A stretch of DNA of 14,653 bases. Origin: Actinomycetota bacterium (GTDB lineage: Bacteria; Actinomycetota; Actinomycetes; Nanopelagicales; Nanopelagicaceae). This document shows, piece by piece, positions 1 through 7,461 of the stretch. The notes under the pieces were generated by a model. That model did no database searches, was not told the DNA's origin, and saw only the letters and a program-made list of their open reading frames with translations. The stretch lies in assembly GCA_026392775.1 (NCBI GenBank), contig JAPLBK010000049.1:1-14653 (forward strand), written 5' to 3'. Position 1 is the first letter of the stretch. Each line of letters begins with the position of its first letter. A program made the translations under genes and the position numbers.

Positions 1-588
1 GCAAGAGATGAATCTGTAAATCTGGCTTTTGAAGAAATATCAAGCAGAGTCTCAAAAATTGATATTCTCATTAATAATGCAGGTATTGGTGCACAAGGTG
101 GAGTAGAGGCTACAACAACCGAAGAGTGGATCAAGGTTTTAAATGTAAATGTTATTGGAACCTCAAGAGTCAGTTCTGCCGCACTGCCTCTCATGCGTAA
201 GAGTTCTGATGGAGCAATTGTTAATACATGTTCGGTTGTAGCTACAGTGGGTCTACCTAATCGTGCAATCTATAGTGCAAGTAAGGGAGCAGTGCTGTCT
301 TTAACTCTTGCCATGGCGGCTGACTTGCTTCCAGAAAGAATCAGAGTTAACTGTGTGAATCCGGGAACTGCTGATACTCCTTGGGTCGGACGCTTGCTAT
401 CTCAATCTACCGATCCGGCAAAAGAACGCGCTTCACTTGAGGCGCGCCAACCAATCGGGAGACTTGTAAGCTCAGATGAAGTAGCAAATGCAATTATTTA
501 TCTTGCACACCCAGAACAGAAATCAACAACTGGAACAGTATTAGCAGTTGATGGTGGACTTCATAGTTTGAATTTGCCAAAGAAGTAG
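1..588 (+). CDS. Short-chain dehydrogenase/reductase (SDR), 5' truncated
   Basis: NAD(P)-dependent oxidoreductase of the classical SDR family. The frame is open from base 1, so the N-terminal Rossmann glycine motif lies outside the window and 195 residues are visible. The NNAG motif is at visible residues 25-28. The catalytic serine is S78 (in NTCSVV) and the YxxxK pair is Y91/K95 (YSASK). The C-terminus ends in the usual VDGG-type segment. The stretch VNPGTADTPW after the active site resembles SDRs that oxidise sugar-acid derivatives, such as 2-keto-3-deoxy-L-fuconate dehydrogenases, but this is only a family resemblance. The stop is one base before the next gene's ATG, so the two are almost certainly co-transcribed and translationally coupled. 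An internal ATG at 193 is not the real start, because the NNAG motif lies before it. The substrate is not known. Confidence 0.93.
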   Translation, partial: ARDESVNLAFEEISSRVSKIDILINNAGIGAQGGVEATTTEEWIKVLNVNVIGTSRVSSAALPLMRKSSDGAIVNTCSVVATVGLPNRAIYSASKGAVLSLTLAMAADLLPERIRVNCVNPGTADTPWVGRLLSQSTDPAKERASLEARQPIGRLVSSDEVANAIIYLAHPEQKSTTGTVLAVDGGLHSLNLPKK

Positions 589-589
589 C

Positions 590-1990
590 ATGCGTATACG
601 AATAGAACTTACCCCCAGTCAACTTTCAGATCTTGGGACATTAGTTGATGGTCGTATTAGTACTAATGACTCTGTTTTAGATTTACATGGCAGAGATGAA
701 TCCGCCTTTCCACCAGTAAAACCCTCGGCAGTAATTACTGTGCATACAACTGAGGAAGTCTCTGAAGTTTTGAAATACTGCAATAAGCACGATATCCCGG
801 TAGTGGCATTTGGGGCTGGGACTTCTCTTGAGGGCCATGTATTGCCACTATATGGAGGCATTTCCTTAGATTTAAGCGCGATGGACAAGATCCTTGAAAT
901 AAGTCCCGATGACCTCACCGTGCGTGTGCAAGCTGGCGTGAAGCGAATGGCATTGAATAAGAAAATCTCTTCTGATGGTCTGTTCTTTTCAGTAGACCCA
1001 GGTGCAGATGCGACCATAGGTGGAATGACTTCTACTGGGGCCGCTGGAACAACAACAGTGCGATACGGATCGATGCGCGAGAATGTTCTTAAACTTACAG
1101 CGGTGTTAGCAGATGGAACAATCATTCATACTGGGCGTGAAACACGTAAATTATCTGCGGGATATGACTTAACTCGTTTAATTGTTGGCTCTGAGGGAAC
1201 GCTTGCAATTGTGACTGAAATATCTTTAAGAGTTTTTGGCATTCCTGAAAAAATGGCAGCAGCAGTATCACGCTTTCCAACTCTTGCAGATGGTGTACAG
1301 GCAGCAATTGCAGTTGTTCGTTCAGGAGTGGCAATCGCACGATGTGAGTTTTTAGATGCCCAATGTATAAAAAATGTAAATGCTCACGATGGTCTCAATT
1401 TAGAAGAGGCACCAACCTTGCTTTTTGAATTTCATGGAAGCCCACGAAGTGTTGAAGAAGATGCGCAACTCGTGCAAGAGATTGCTGCAGATTTTGGTGG
1501 TACAAATTTTGAGTGGACATCAGAAGAAGGCGCACGGCGCAAATTGTGGCAGGCACGCCACAATGCTTATTGGGCAGGAATTGCTGCATATCCCGGAAAA
1601 CGGGCCATCAGTACAGATGCTGCAGTTCCCTTATCTAAATTGGCAGATGCAGTTGAACTTACTGAAAAAATCCTTACCCAAAGTCCATTCCCATTTTCAA
1701 TTTTGGGCCACGTTGCCGATGGCAACTTTCATGCTTTCATTATTATCGATCCAAATAAGCCTGAAGAATTGCCAGCAGTACGCGAGCTGACCCACCACAT
1801 GACTGATGCAATTATTGGAATGGGTGGAACCTGCACTGGCGAACATGGAATCGGCGCTGGCAAGATCTCATCCCTTGAAAAGGAAGCAGGCCCAGGCTCA
1901 ATGGCAGTCATGCTCTCCATCAAAAATGCCCTAGATCCCAAGGGCATCTTAAATCCAGGCAAAATCCTGGCTTTGCCCACCCTGAAATAG
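590..1990 (+). CDS. FAD-binding D-lactate / D-2-hydroxyacid dehydrogenase (LDHD/GlcD type)
   Basis: Flavoprotein expected to oxidise D-lactate or another D-2-hydroxy acid to the 2-keto acid, passing electrons to quinone or cytochrome. The 466-residue length is normal for the family. The N-terminal PCMH-type FAD domain contains GAGTSLEGH (75-83), SVDPGADATIGGM (134-146) and GSEGTLAIVTE (200-210), closely like mitochondrial D-lactate dehydrogenase. The C-terminal FAD-oxidase domain has the metal-site residues HVADGNFH (H374, H381) and GEHGIG (E418, H419), then LDPKGILNPGKIL near the end. The start is ATG, one base after the SDR stop, with a weak AAAGAAG ribosome site. Family and cofactor are secure. 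The exact substrate (D-lactate, glycolate, D-2-hydroxyglutarate or a sugar acid) is inferred; the motifs favour D-lactate. It ends the upstream operon, and a separate promoter follows. Confidence 0.9.
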   Translation: MRIRIELTPSQLSDLGTLVDGRISTNDSVLDLHGRDESAFPPVKPSAVITVHTTEEVSEVLKYCNKHDIPVVAFGAGTSLEGHVLPLYGGISLDLSAMDKILEISPDDLTVRVQAGVKRMALNKKISSDGLFFSVDPGADATIGGMTSTGAAGTTTVRYGSMRENVLKLTAVLADGTIIHTGRETRKLSAGYDLTRLIVGSEGTLAIVTEISLRVFGIPEKMAAAVSRFPTLADGVQAAIAVVRSGVAIARCEFLDAQCIKNVNAHDGLNLEEAPTLLFEFHGSPRSVEEDAQLVQEIAADFGGTNFEWTSEEGARRKLWQARHNAYWAGIAAYPGKRAISTDAAVPLSKLADAVELTEKILTQSPFPFSILGHVADGNFHAFIIIDPNKPEELPAVRELTHHMTDAIIGMGGTCTGEHGIGAGKISSLEKEAGPGSMAVMLSIKNALDPKGILNPGKILALPTLK

Positions 1991-2004
1991 TCTCAGAAAA
2001 ACTC

Positions 2005-2033
2005 TTGACGGCGGAGAAATCTGGACCTAGCAT
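2005..2033 (+). promoter_or_regulatory. Sigma-70-type promoter for the 2095-7421 operon
   Basis: A TTGACG -35 element (2005-2010) and a TAGCAT -10 element (2028-2033) are separated by exactly 17 bases, in the 104-base gap before the second FAD oxidase. The predicted transcription start is around 2039-2041, at the left edge of the palindromic operator. The match is good in sequence and spacing; activity is inferred. Confidence 0.7.
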
Positions 2034-2038
2034 CCTTG

Positions 2039-2063
2039 CTTGTATACAAGTTGGAATACGAAG
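2039..2063 (+). promoter_or_regulatory. Palindromic GntR-type operator overlapping the start site
   Basis: CTTGTATACAAG (2039-2050) is a perfect 12-base palindrome with the GT...AC core typical of GntR-family operators. It is followed one helical turn later (centre-to-centre 11 bases) by a weaker related element ending AATACGAAG (2055-2063). The same arrangement recurs at 7485-7509 before the importer operon. Its place at the predicted transcription start implies repression. The likely ligand is the GntR/FCD protein encoded at 6717-7421. Confidence 0.72.
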
Positions 2064-2094
2064 TCTAGATGTGTGAGCCATAAGGGAGACCCTG

Positions 2095-3582
2095 GTGAAC
2101 GAAAAGCAGGAAACAGACAAACGCATTATTCGCGATGAGTATGTCATTGCCCAAGTTCAGAGAGAGATTGCTTCTGTAGTTGGACCAGGCAATGTCAATA
2201 CAGATGCAACTCTGCTGCATGAGCAATCTGCAGATTGGTCATGGATTTCGCAATACCTTAAATACAAGTCTTTGCCAGTACCCACAGCTGATCTTTATGT
2301 TTCTCCTGGAACGGCAGAAGAAGTTGCAGAAGTTTTGCGCATCGCATGCGAGTATAAAATCCCAGTTGTGCCTCGTGGTGGTGGTTCAGGCACACAAGGA
2401 GGAACCTTTGCAATCTATGGTGGAATTGCCATGGATCTTCGCCGACTCAACCGAGTGTTACATATCGACGAGATCTCTATGGTCGTTACTGCTGAAGCAG
2501 GAATTGAAGGACCAGAGCTTGAAAAGATTCTAAATCAAAAAGGTTTAACGATGCCACACTATCCGGGCTCTTTTCACTTCGGTGCAACCCTTGGTGGTTA
2601 TTTGGCAGCACGTGGTTCTGGAGTTGTTTCAACGAAATATGGGAAAGCTGAAGATCTTGTTTTGCAATTAGAAGCAGCTGTTCCACCCGGAAAACTTATC
2701 GAAACTATGAAAGTTCCAAGCCATGCATCTGGTCCAGGGATTATTCAAGCAATAGTCGGGTCAGAAGGAACTCTTGGAATTATTACTAAAGCAACAATGC
2801 GTATTGAGCGAATTCCAGAATCTATGGAGTTTCTTTCTTACGGATTCAAGAATATTTCAGAAGGAATTGAAGCGGCGCGACTTATTATGACTAATCGTTG
2901 GCGTCCGGCTGTTATTCGTCTGTATGACGAAGCAGACAGCGCAAAACTTTCTTCATGGCTTAATTTAGGGGTCGAAGGTGTATTGCTCGTCATAATGTGT
3001 GACGGTACTAAAGAACTTACGGCCTTAGAAAGTTCTGAGATTGTAAAACTCTGTGAAGCAGTTGGTGGAAAATCATATGGTCCAGAGATTGGCAAAATGT
3101 GGTGGGATGGAAAGTATGAGCCATTTAAACACGGCAATATTCCTGCGCCACCACAGATTTTCGGCACAACAGATACGTGTGCACGTTTTGAAGATCTGGA
3201 AAAGATTTATTGGGCAAAGAAAAAAGCAATTGAAGAAGGATTTGCTGAATATAAAGCTCGCTACTCAGCGCATTTTTCTCACTGGTTTCCATGGGGCGGA
3301 ATGATTTACGACCGTTTCTATATTGACAATGGACCAGAAGATTCACAAGAAGCTATCGCCCTTCATGATCGAGTTTGGGACGCGGCAATTAAAGCAAGCC
3401 TGGACAACGGGGGTTCACTAAATGAACACCATGGTGTCGGGTTAAAACTCGGGCGCTTCATGCGAGCACAGCATGGCGCCGCATTTGATTTACTCCTTGG
3501 AGTAAAAGACGCATGGGATCCGGATGGAATCCTAAATCCAGGAAAACTTGGATTTGGTCCTCCGAAGAACAGGCGTTACTAG
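2095..3582 (+). CDS. FAD-binding oxidase, alkyl-DHAP-synthase-like subfamily
   Basis: A 495-residue flavoprotein of the same superfamily as the preceding D-lactate-dehydrogenase-like enzyme but a different branch. The FAD domain carries PRGGGSGTQGG (93-103), PGSFHFGATLGGYLA (158-171) and GSEGTLGIIT (222-231). The C-terminal part has NGGSLNEHHGVG (438-449) and DPDGILNPGKLGF. The GGSLNEHHGVG block and spacing resemble alkyldihydroxyacetonephosphate synthases (a GGSLSHHHGVG-type block) more than the GEHGIG of lactate/glycolate oxidases. Ether-lipid synthesis seems unlikely in this catabolic setting, so oxidation of a hydroxy acid or alcohol is the inferred role. The start is GTG with AAGGGAG at 2082-2088. 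It is the first gene of the operon, directly behind the operator-controlled promoter. A 32-base gap leads to the epimerase-like gene. Electron acceptor and substrate are unknown. Confidence 0.87.
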   Translation: MNEKQETDKRIIRDEYVIAQVQREIASVVGPGNVNTDATLLHEQSADWSWISQYLKYKSLPVPTADLYVSPGTAEEVAEVLRIACEYKIPVVPRGGGSGTQGGTFAIYGGIAMDLRRLNRVLHIDEISMVVTAEAGIEGPELEKILNQKGLTMPHYPGSFHFGATLGGYLAARGSGVVSTKYGKAEDLVLQLEAAVPPGKLIETMKVPSHASGPGIIQAIVGSEGTLGIITKATMRIERIPESMEFLSYGFKNISEGIEAARLIMTNRWRPAVIRLYDEADSAKLSSWLNLGVEGVLLVIMCDGTKELTALESSEIVKLCEAVGGKSYGPEIGKMWWDGKYEPFKHGNIPAPPQIFGTTDTCARFEDLEKIYWAKKKAIEEGFAEYKARYSAHFSHWFPWGGMIYDRFYIDNGPEDSQEAIALHDRVWDAAIKASLDNGGSLNEHHGVGLKLGRFMRAQHGAAFDLLLGVKDAWDPDGILNPGKLGFGPPKNRRY

Positions 3583-3614
3583 CAACCCTACCGATTCTTT
3601 ATGAAAGGAGAATC

Positions 3615-4514
3615 ATGCATCTATCAATGCACAACTGGATGCGCGCGGAACCTATTAAGGTGACGATTGCGCGTCTAGCTAAGTATGGCTATAAAAGCAT
3701 CGAGATCAGCGGTGAACCAGAGCAATTCGGACAGAACGGTAGTAAGGACACCAAGAAACTTCTTGATGACCATGGTCTTAAGTGCTGGGGTTCTGTAACA
3801 CTGATGCTCGGCGAAAGAAATCTCGTAGCAGCAAATCCTGGACAGCGTGCTAAGTCAGTCCAATACACAAAGGACTGCATCACGATGGTGAAAGAACTTG
3901 ATGGGTATGAAATGACAATCGTTCCCGCAACAGTTGGCAAAATTGTTGCAGATGCCACACCTGAAGAGGAGTGGAAGTGGGCCGTTGAGTCAATGAAAGA
4001 AATTTATGAGCACTCAGAAAAGGCTGGAGTTCGTCTAGCGATTGAGCCACTTAATCGTTTTGAAACATACTTCATTAATCGTGCAGAGCAAGCTATGGCT
4101 CTGGCTGAGGCAACAGGTCCTAACTGCGGTGTATGTCTTGATGCATTCCATATCAACATTGAAGAAGCAGATTTATACGAAGCAATTCGCAGCACAAAGG
4201 GTCGCCTGACCGACTTCCACGTTGCTGATAATAATCGTATGCCTGCAGGTCACGGTGATTATGATTGGAAGAAAGTAATTTCTACACTCAAGAGCATTGG
4301 TTATGACGGCGCTCTCACAGCAGAGTTTGTTGCCCCAATTGATCGCACTCCTGCTAACCACTATAAGAATGCTTTGGAAACAAACTTCGATAATGTGGAT
4401 ATCAGTCCAGAACAACTTAAGTTCATCATCGACCATGGTTCGAACGTTCTCACAGAATCGTTCTATGACTGGTTGGTTGAAGAGAACGCTAAACATTTGC
4501 TTCCTTTAATCTAA
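3615..4514 (+). CDS. Sugar isomerase/epimerase, D-psicose/tagatose 3-epimerase-like TIM barrel
   Basis: A 299-residue AP_endonuc_2 (xylose-isomerase-like) TIM barrel. The complete metal site of ketose 3-epimerases can be traced: E144 (IEPLNRFE), D176 (LDAFH), H202 (DFHVADNNR) and E237 (TAEF). The substrate-contact positions E150, H179 and R208 are in register too, with spacings nearly identical to D-psicose 3-epimerase (32/26/35 residues between ligands). It probably interconverts C3 or C2 epimers of a ketose or keto-acid, using Mn2+ or another divalent metal. ATG at 3615 is chosen because AAAGGAG (3604-3610) precedes it and the barrel starts at once (MHLSMHNW). An in-frame ATG further upstream lies inside the previous gene and is rejected. 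It is the second gene of the operon, followed after five bases by the Tm-1-like gene. Family is certain; the true substrate is not. Confidence 0.9.
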   Translation: MHLSMHNWMRAEPIKVTIARLAKYGYKSIEISGEPEQFGQNGSKDTKKLLDDHGLKCWGSVTLMLGERNLVAANPGQRAKSVQYTKDCITMVKELDGYEMTIVPATVGKIVADATPEEEWKWAVESMKEIYEHSEKAGVRLAIEPLNRFETYFINRAEQAMALAEATGPNCGVCLDAFHINIEEADLYEAIRSTKGRLTDFHVADNNRMPAGHGDYDWKKVISTLKSIGYDGALTAEFVAPIDRTPANHYKNALETNFDNVDISPEQLKFIIDHGSNVLTESFYDWLVEENAKHLLPLI

Positions 4515-4519
4515 TTATC

Positions 4520-5752
4520 GTGAGCAAATCAGTTCTCATCATTGCCACTTTAGATACTAAAGGTCCTGAGGCGGCTTATATTCGAGATGGTTTAAACCGT
4601 CTCGGAATTAAGACAACTGTGATTGATACAGGAATTCTGGGTGAACCACTTGGAATAGTCCCTGATATTTCGCATGAGGATCTTGCAATCTTTGGTGGTA
4701 TCACCCTGCAAGAGTTACAGAATTCTGGAACTCGCGGGCGCGCTGTTGAGCGAATGAGAACTTTTGTGATCGAAAAAGTGAAGGAGCTTTTCTCTAAGGG
4801 GGAAGTCCTTGGCGCCATCGGAATCGGTGGCGCTGAGGGCTCCGTTATGGGTGCCGGCGCACTTATGACTTTGCCAATTGGAGTACCAAAATTAGTTTTA
4901 TCGCCAATTGCATCTGGTCGTCATGAATTTGGTCCACTTGTTGGAACAAGTGACATGTTGGTAATGCATACAGTTATCGATATTTTAGGTTTGAATCATA
5001 TTTCAAAAACTATTTACGATAACGCCATCGCCGCAATGGCTGGTTTGGTAAACCACGGTCATGAACTAAGTAAGCCACCTGCTGGCAGCAAATACGTTGC
5101 AGTGACAATGTTAGGAAATACAACTACTGCAGTAATGGCTTTGCAAAAAGAGTTAGAACAAGCTGGGTTTGAAGTAGTTACATTCCATGCCAATGGTGTG
5201 GGTGGTCCTGCAATGGAAGAGCTTGCAGAAGCAGGCCAATTTGTTGGAATTATTGATTTCACACCTTCAGAAATCGTTGGAACACTAGTTGGTGGAATTC
5301 ATTACGGTGGACCTAGACGCATGAAGCGCGCAGGAGTGCTTGGTATTCCACAAATTCTTGTTCCGGCATGTGTTGATTTTTCTGTCCATCACACAACCTC
5401 AATTCCTGATGAGTTTAAAGACCGCCCAATTTACGACCATAATCCAGAGTTTGCACTGGCTCGTTGCACAAAAGAGGAGATGGGCAAATTAGGTGCATAC
5501 TTTGCCGAATGTGCCAACACATCTATGGGTCCAACAGAAATTGTGATTCCTGGTGAAGGCTACTCAATCCCTAATGTTCCAGGCGGAGTTTTTTGGGATC
5601 GAGATGCAGATGCAGTTTTTGAGTCAGAGCTAATGAAAAATATCAAACCAGAAATTTCTATTGAGAAGTTACCTTTACACGCTAACTCTAAAGAGTTTGG
5701 TATTGCAGTAGCACAACGTTTTCTATCACTTATCAGCGCAAGAATAAAATAG
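4520..5752 (+). CDS. Tm-1-like / UPF0261 family protein
   Basis: A 410-residue member of the Tm-1-like ATP-binding family (UPF0261). Visible family landmarks are the N-terminal TLDTKG (10-15), GIGGAEGS (101-108), the second-domain strand start TMLGNTT (196-202) and FHANGVGG (222-229), so both halves of the usual two-domain protein are present at normal length. The plant relative Tm-1 inhibits tobamovirus replication. Bacterial members have no settled enzymatic role and commonly sit in catabolic operons, as here. The start is GTG five bases after the epimerase stop, with no clear Shine-Dalgarno site, so translation probably depends on coupling. The next gene, a creatininase-family hydrolase, begins 14 bases after its stop. 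I infer a step in the same pathway, possibly nucleotide- or phosphate-dependent, but cannot name a reaction. Confidence 0.88.
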   Translation: MSKSVLIIATLDTKGPEAAYIRDGLNRLGIKTTVIDTGILGEPLGIVPDISHEDLAIFGGITLQELQNSGTRGRAVERMRTFVIEKVKELFSKGEVLGAIGIGGAEGSVMGAGALMTLPIGVPKLVLSPIASGRHEFGPLVGTSDMLVMHTVIDILGLNHISKTIYDNAIAAMAGLVNHGHELSKPPAGSKYVAVTMLGNTTTAVMALQKELEQAGFEVVTFHANGVGGPAMEELAEAGQFVGIIDFTPSEIVGTLVGGIHYGGPRRMKRAGVLGIPQILVPACVDFSVHHTTSIPDEFKDRPIYDHNPEFALARCTKEEMGKLGAYFAECANTSMGPTEIVIPGEGYSIPNVPGGVFWDRDADAVFESELMKNIKPEISIEKLPLHANSKEFGIAVAQRFLSLISARIK

Positions 5753-5766
5753 GCACAGGAGCAGAT

Positions 5767-6687
5767 ATGACAAGCTATATAACACCTCCCAGAAAAGTTC
5801 CACATATTACAACAGGGGATGATGCCTTCCGTAATAAGTTCCGTTCATGGAACATTGCCGATCTGACCTATGTGGACATTAATGAGTATCTCGCAGAAAA
5901 AGATATTGTTCTTGTCCCAATGGCTAGTACTGAACAGCATGGTCCACACTTGCCGTTGTATACAGACACAATCACTGCCGTCGAGGTATCTGCTCGCGTT
6001 TCAGAGCAAATAGGAATTTTGCACACTCCACCTATTTGGACCGGCTATTCACCTCAACATATGTATGGACCTGGTCAAGGGCGTGGAACTATTACTGTTC
6101 GGGCCGAGACTCTAAACAATTTAATGTATGACATTGCACGTTCTTTGATTCATCATGGGTTTAATAGAATTATTTTCGTTAATGGCCATGGTTCAAATAT
6201 CAAAGTTGTTGATCCAGTACTTCGTAAATTACGTTATGAGACAAATGCCCTTATCGGTTTCGTGAAGCCATATATGGAGCGTTACACCGGAATCCTTGCA
6301 GGTTTGATGGAAAACCCTCCCGAGGAAACACCAGGATGGCACTCCAGTGAGCTTGAAACATCCCAAGATATGGCATGGAACGATGGACTAGTTCGTATGG
6401 AGCGCGCAGTCGATACCCGCGCACATACGCCTGCTTTCTTGCCTAAGACATTTTCTAAAGATGACGGTATGCCGGATGTGGAGTTTGAGGGTTATCAATA
6501 CTTTCAATTCCCTATGGATCATCATGAGTTTGTCGATAACGGAATTATTGGAAACCCTATGCGTGCAACTAAAGCAAAGGGTGAAGAGGCATTTCATCGA
6601 TTCAGCACCCACGTCTCTAAGGGAGTACTTGAATTAATGAAAGTGCCTGTAGACGTAAAGAACAGAGAATTTCTTAATCGTGTCTGA
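5767..6687 (+). CDS. Creatininase-family amidohydrolase
   Basis: A metal-dependent hydrolase of the creatinine amidohydrolase family, 306 residues and somewhat longer than the roughly 250 usual, with about 35 extra residues before the core. The core motif STEQHGPHLPLYTD supplies E56, H58 and D67. NGHGSN supplies H141. GWHSSELETS supplies a glutamate, E195 or E197. These match the binuclear metal-site pattern of the family. Members act on creatinine, cyclic amides, lactams or other ring or amide substrates, so ring-opening or amide/lactone hydrolysis is a reasonable inference. The start is ATG with CAGGAG at 5756-5761. The gene lies between the Tm-1-like gene and the regulator. A perfect inverted repeat spans its stop codon. 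A TTGTATACAG decamer at 5956-5965 resembles the operator but encodes the conserved L-Y-T of the active-site loop. Confidence 0.9.
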   Translation: MTSYITPPRKVPHITTGDDAFRNKFRSWNIADLTYVDINEYLAEKDIVLVPMASTEQHGPHLPLYTDTITAVEVSARVSEQIGILHTPPIWTGYSPQHMYGPGQGRGTITVRAETLNNLMYDIARSLIHHGFNRIIFVNGHGSNIKVVDPVLRKLRYETNALIGFVKPYMERYTGILAGLMENPPEETPGWHSSELETSQDMAWNDGLVRMERAVDTRAHTPAFLPKTFSKDDGMPDVEFEGYQYFQFPMDHHEFVDNGIIGNPMRATKAKGEEAFHRFSTHVSKGVLELMKVPVDVKNREFLNRV

Positions 6688-6696
6688 TTAAGAAAT
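6669..6696 (+). promoter_or_regulatory. Perfect 11-bp inverted repeat at the creatininase stop / GntR leader
   Basis: ATTTCTTAATC (6669-6679) and GATTAAGAAAT (6686-6696) are exact reverse complements around a six-base loop (GTGTCT), overlapping the creatininase stop codon. It can fold as an AT-rich RNA stem-loop just before the GntR ribosome site, or act as a DNA operator. No T-run follows, so it is not a standard terminator. It may tune regulator expression or transcript processing; function is inferred. Confidence 0.55.
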
Positions 6697-6716
6697 ATAT
6701 AGATAAGGGAGAAATC

Positions 6717-7421
6717 ATGGCCACAAAGAAGAGCATCACTAAGTTAGATCCGAAAACCTCGGACTCACTTGGTGATGATGCTTATGAGTGGCTTATTGCT
6801 GCGATAACTTCATTTCGCATACCAACTAATTCCCAAATCTCAGAAAATAAATTAGCTGCTGAATTGGGTGTTAGCCGCACACCTGTTCGCGAAGCATTAA
6901 AGCGTTTAGAAACAGAAGGAATTGTTAAACGTGGAGAAGCTGGCCGCTTCATAGTTGCAATGTTGACTGCAAAAGAAGTTGATGAAGCCATAGATCTATT
7001 GTTGTTATGCGATACCTACATGTTTCAGCGCACAGCAAAAAATATTGATAATGCTGGCGCGCAAATACTAAAAGATTCTGCTGCTAGTATGTCAATTTGC
7101 GCAGCAAAGGGTGACCGCGATGGCTGGATGGTTCATGACAAAATCTTCCACGAAACTATTATGCGTGCAGCTGATAATGAAATCGTTGCAGAAGTTTCGA
7201 GAGTTACTCGTAGACGCATTCAGCGTTTTTGGGCGCGCTCTATTTCAGGGGCACGCGATCTTGTGACGTGTTCAGATGAGCACACCGAAATCGCACAAGC
7301 AATTATCGGAAAAGATATGAATGCGATCAAGAAATCGATAGAGGGCCACCTCGGCCACCTGCGGGGAAACATGCACGAGATTGTTGCTTCTATGGCTCCG
7401 TTTTTTGGGAATCAAGGTTAA
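6717..7421 (+). CDS. GntR-family transcriptional regulator, FCD (FadR-type) domain
   Basis: A 234-residue DNA-binding repressor or activator that responds to a small acidic ligand. The N-terminal winged helix-turn-helix includes NKLAAELGVSRTPVREALKR (44-63), the characteristic GntR recognition region. The C-terminal FCD domain has the metal-site residues D141 and H145 (HDKIFH), H189 (SDEHTE) and H211 (EGHLGH), with spacing 4/44/22 as in metal-binding FCD proteins. Ligands for this subfamily are usually carboxylates such as sugar acids, lactate or dicarboxylates. The start is ATG with AAGGGAGA at 6705-6712. It is the last gene of the enzyme operon and directly upstream of the importer promoter. 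I infer that it binds the CTTGTATACARG palindromes at 2039 and 7485, controlling both operons and so its own synthesis. Confidence 0.93.
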   Translation: MATKKSITKLDPKTSDSLGDDAYEWLIAAITSFRIPTNSQISENKLAAELGVSRTPVREALKRLETEGIVKRGEAGRFIVAMLTAKEVDEAIDLLLLCDTYMFQRTAKNIDNAGAQILKDSAASMSICAAKGDRDGWMVHDKIFHETIMRAADNEIVAEVSRVTRRRIQRFWARSISGARDLVTCSDEHTEIAQAIIGKDMNAIKKSIEGHLGHLRGNMHEIVASMAPFFGNQG

Positions 7422-7461
7422 GTAACGAATGTGTAACACTGGAAATTTGTGGCAAATCCCA

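Noticed and set aside
593..600. CGTATACG palindrome at the start of the D-lactate-dehydrogenase-like gene
   Set aside because: It shares only the GTATAC core with the operators, lacks the flanking CTT/AAG and partner element, and encodes the first codons in the middle of a coupled operon.
1926..1978. Alternative short stems (ATGCCCT/AGGGCAT, CCAGG/CCTGG, GGGCA/TGCCC) near the end of the D-lactate-dehydrogenase-like gene, looking like an attenuator
   Set aside because: Stems are short, no T-run follows, and the bases encode the conserved LDPKGILNPGKIL segment; chance is a sufficient explanation.
3513..3614. Upstream ATG extension of the epimerase-like gene
   Set aside because: It lies inside the end of the preceding FAD oxidase gene in another frame; AAAGGAG before ATG at 3615 and the start of the barrel fix the start.
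4812..4834. GGCGCC...GGTGGCGC inverted repeat in the Tm-1-like gene
   Set aside because: Only about 6 bp of stem with a long loop, over codons for the glycine-rich GAIGIGGAEG motif that naturally produces such repeats.
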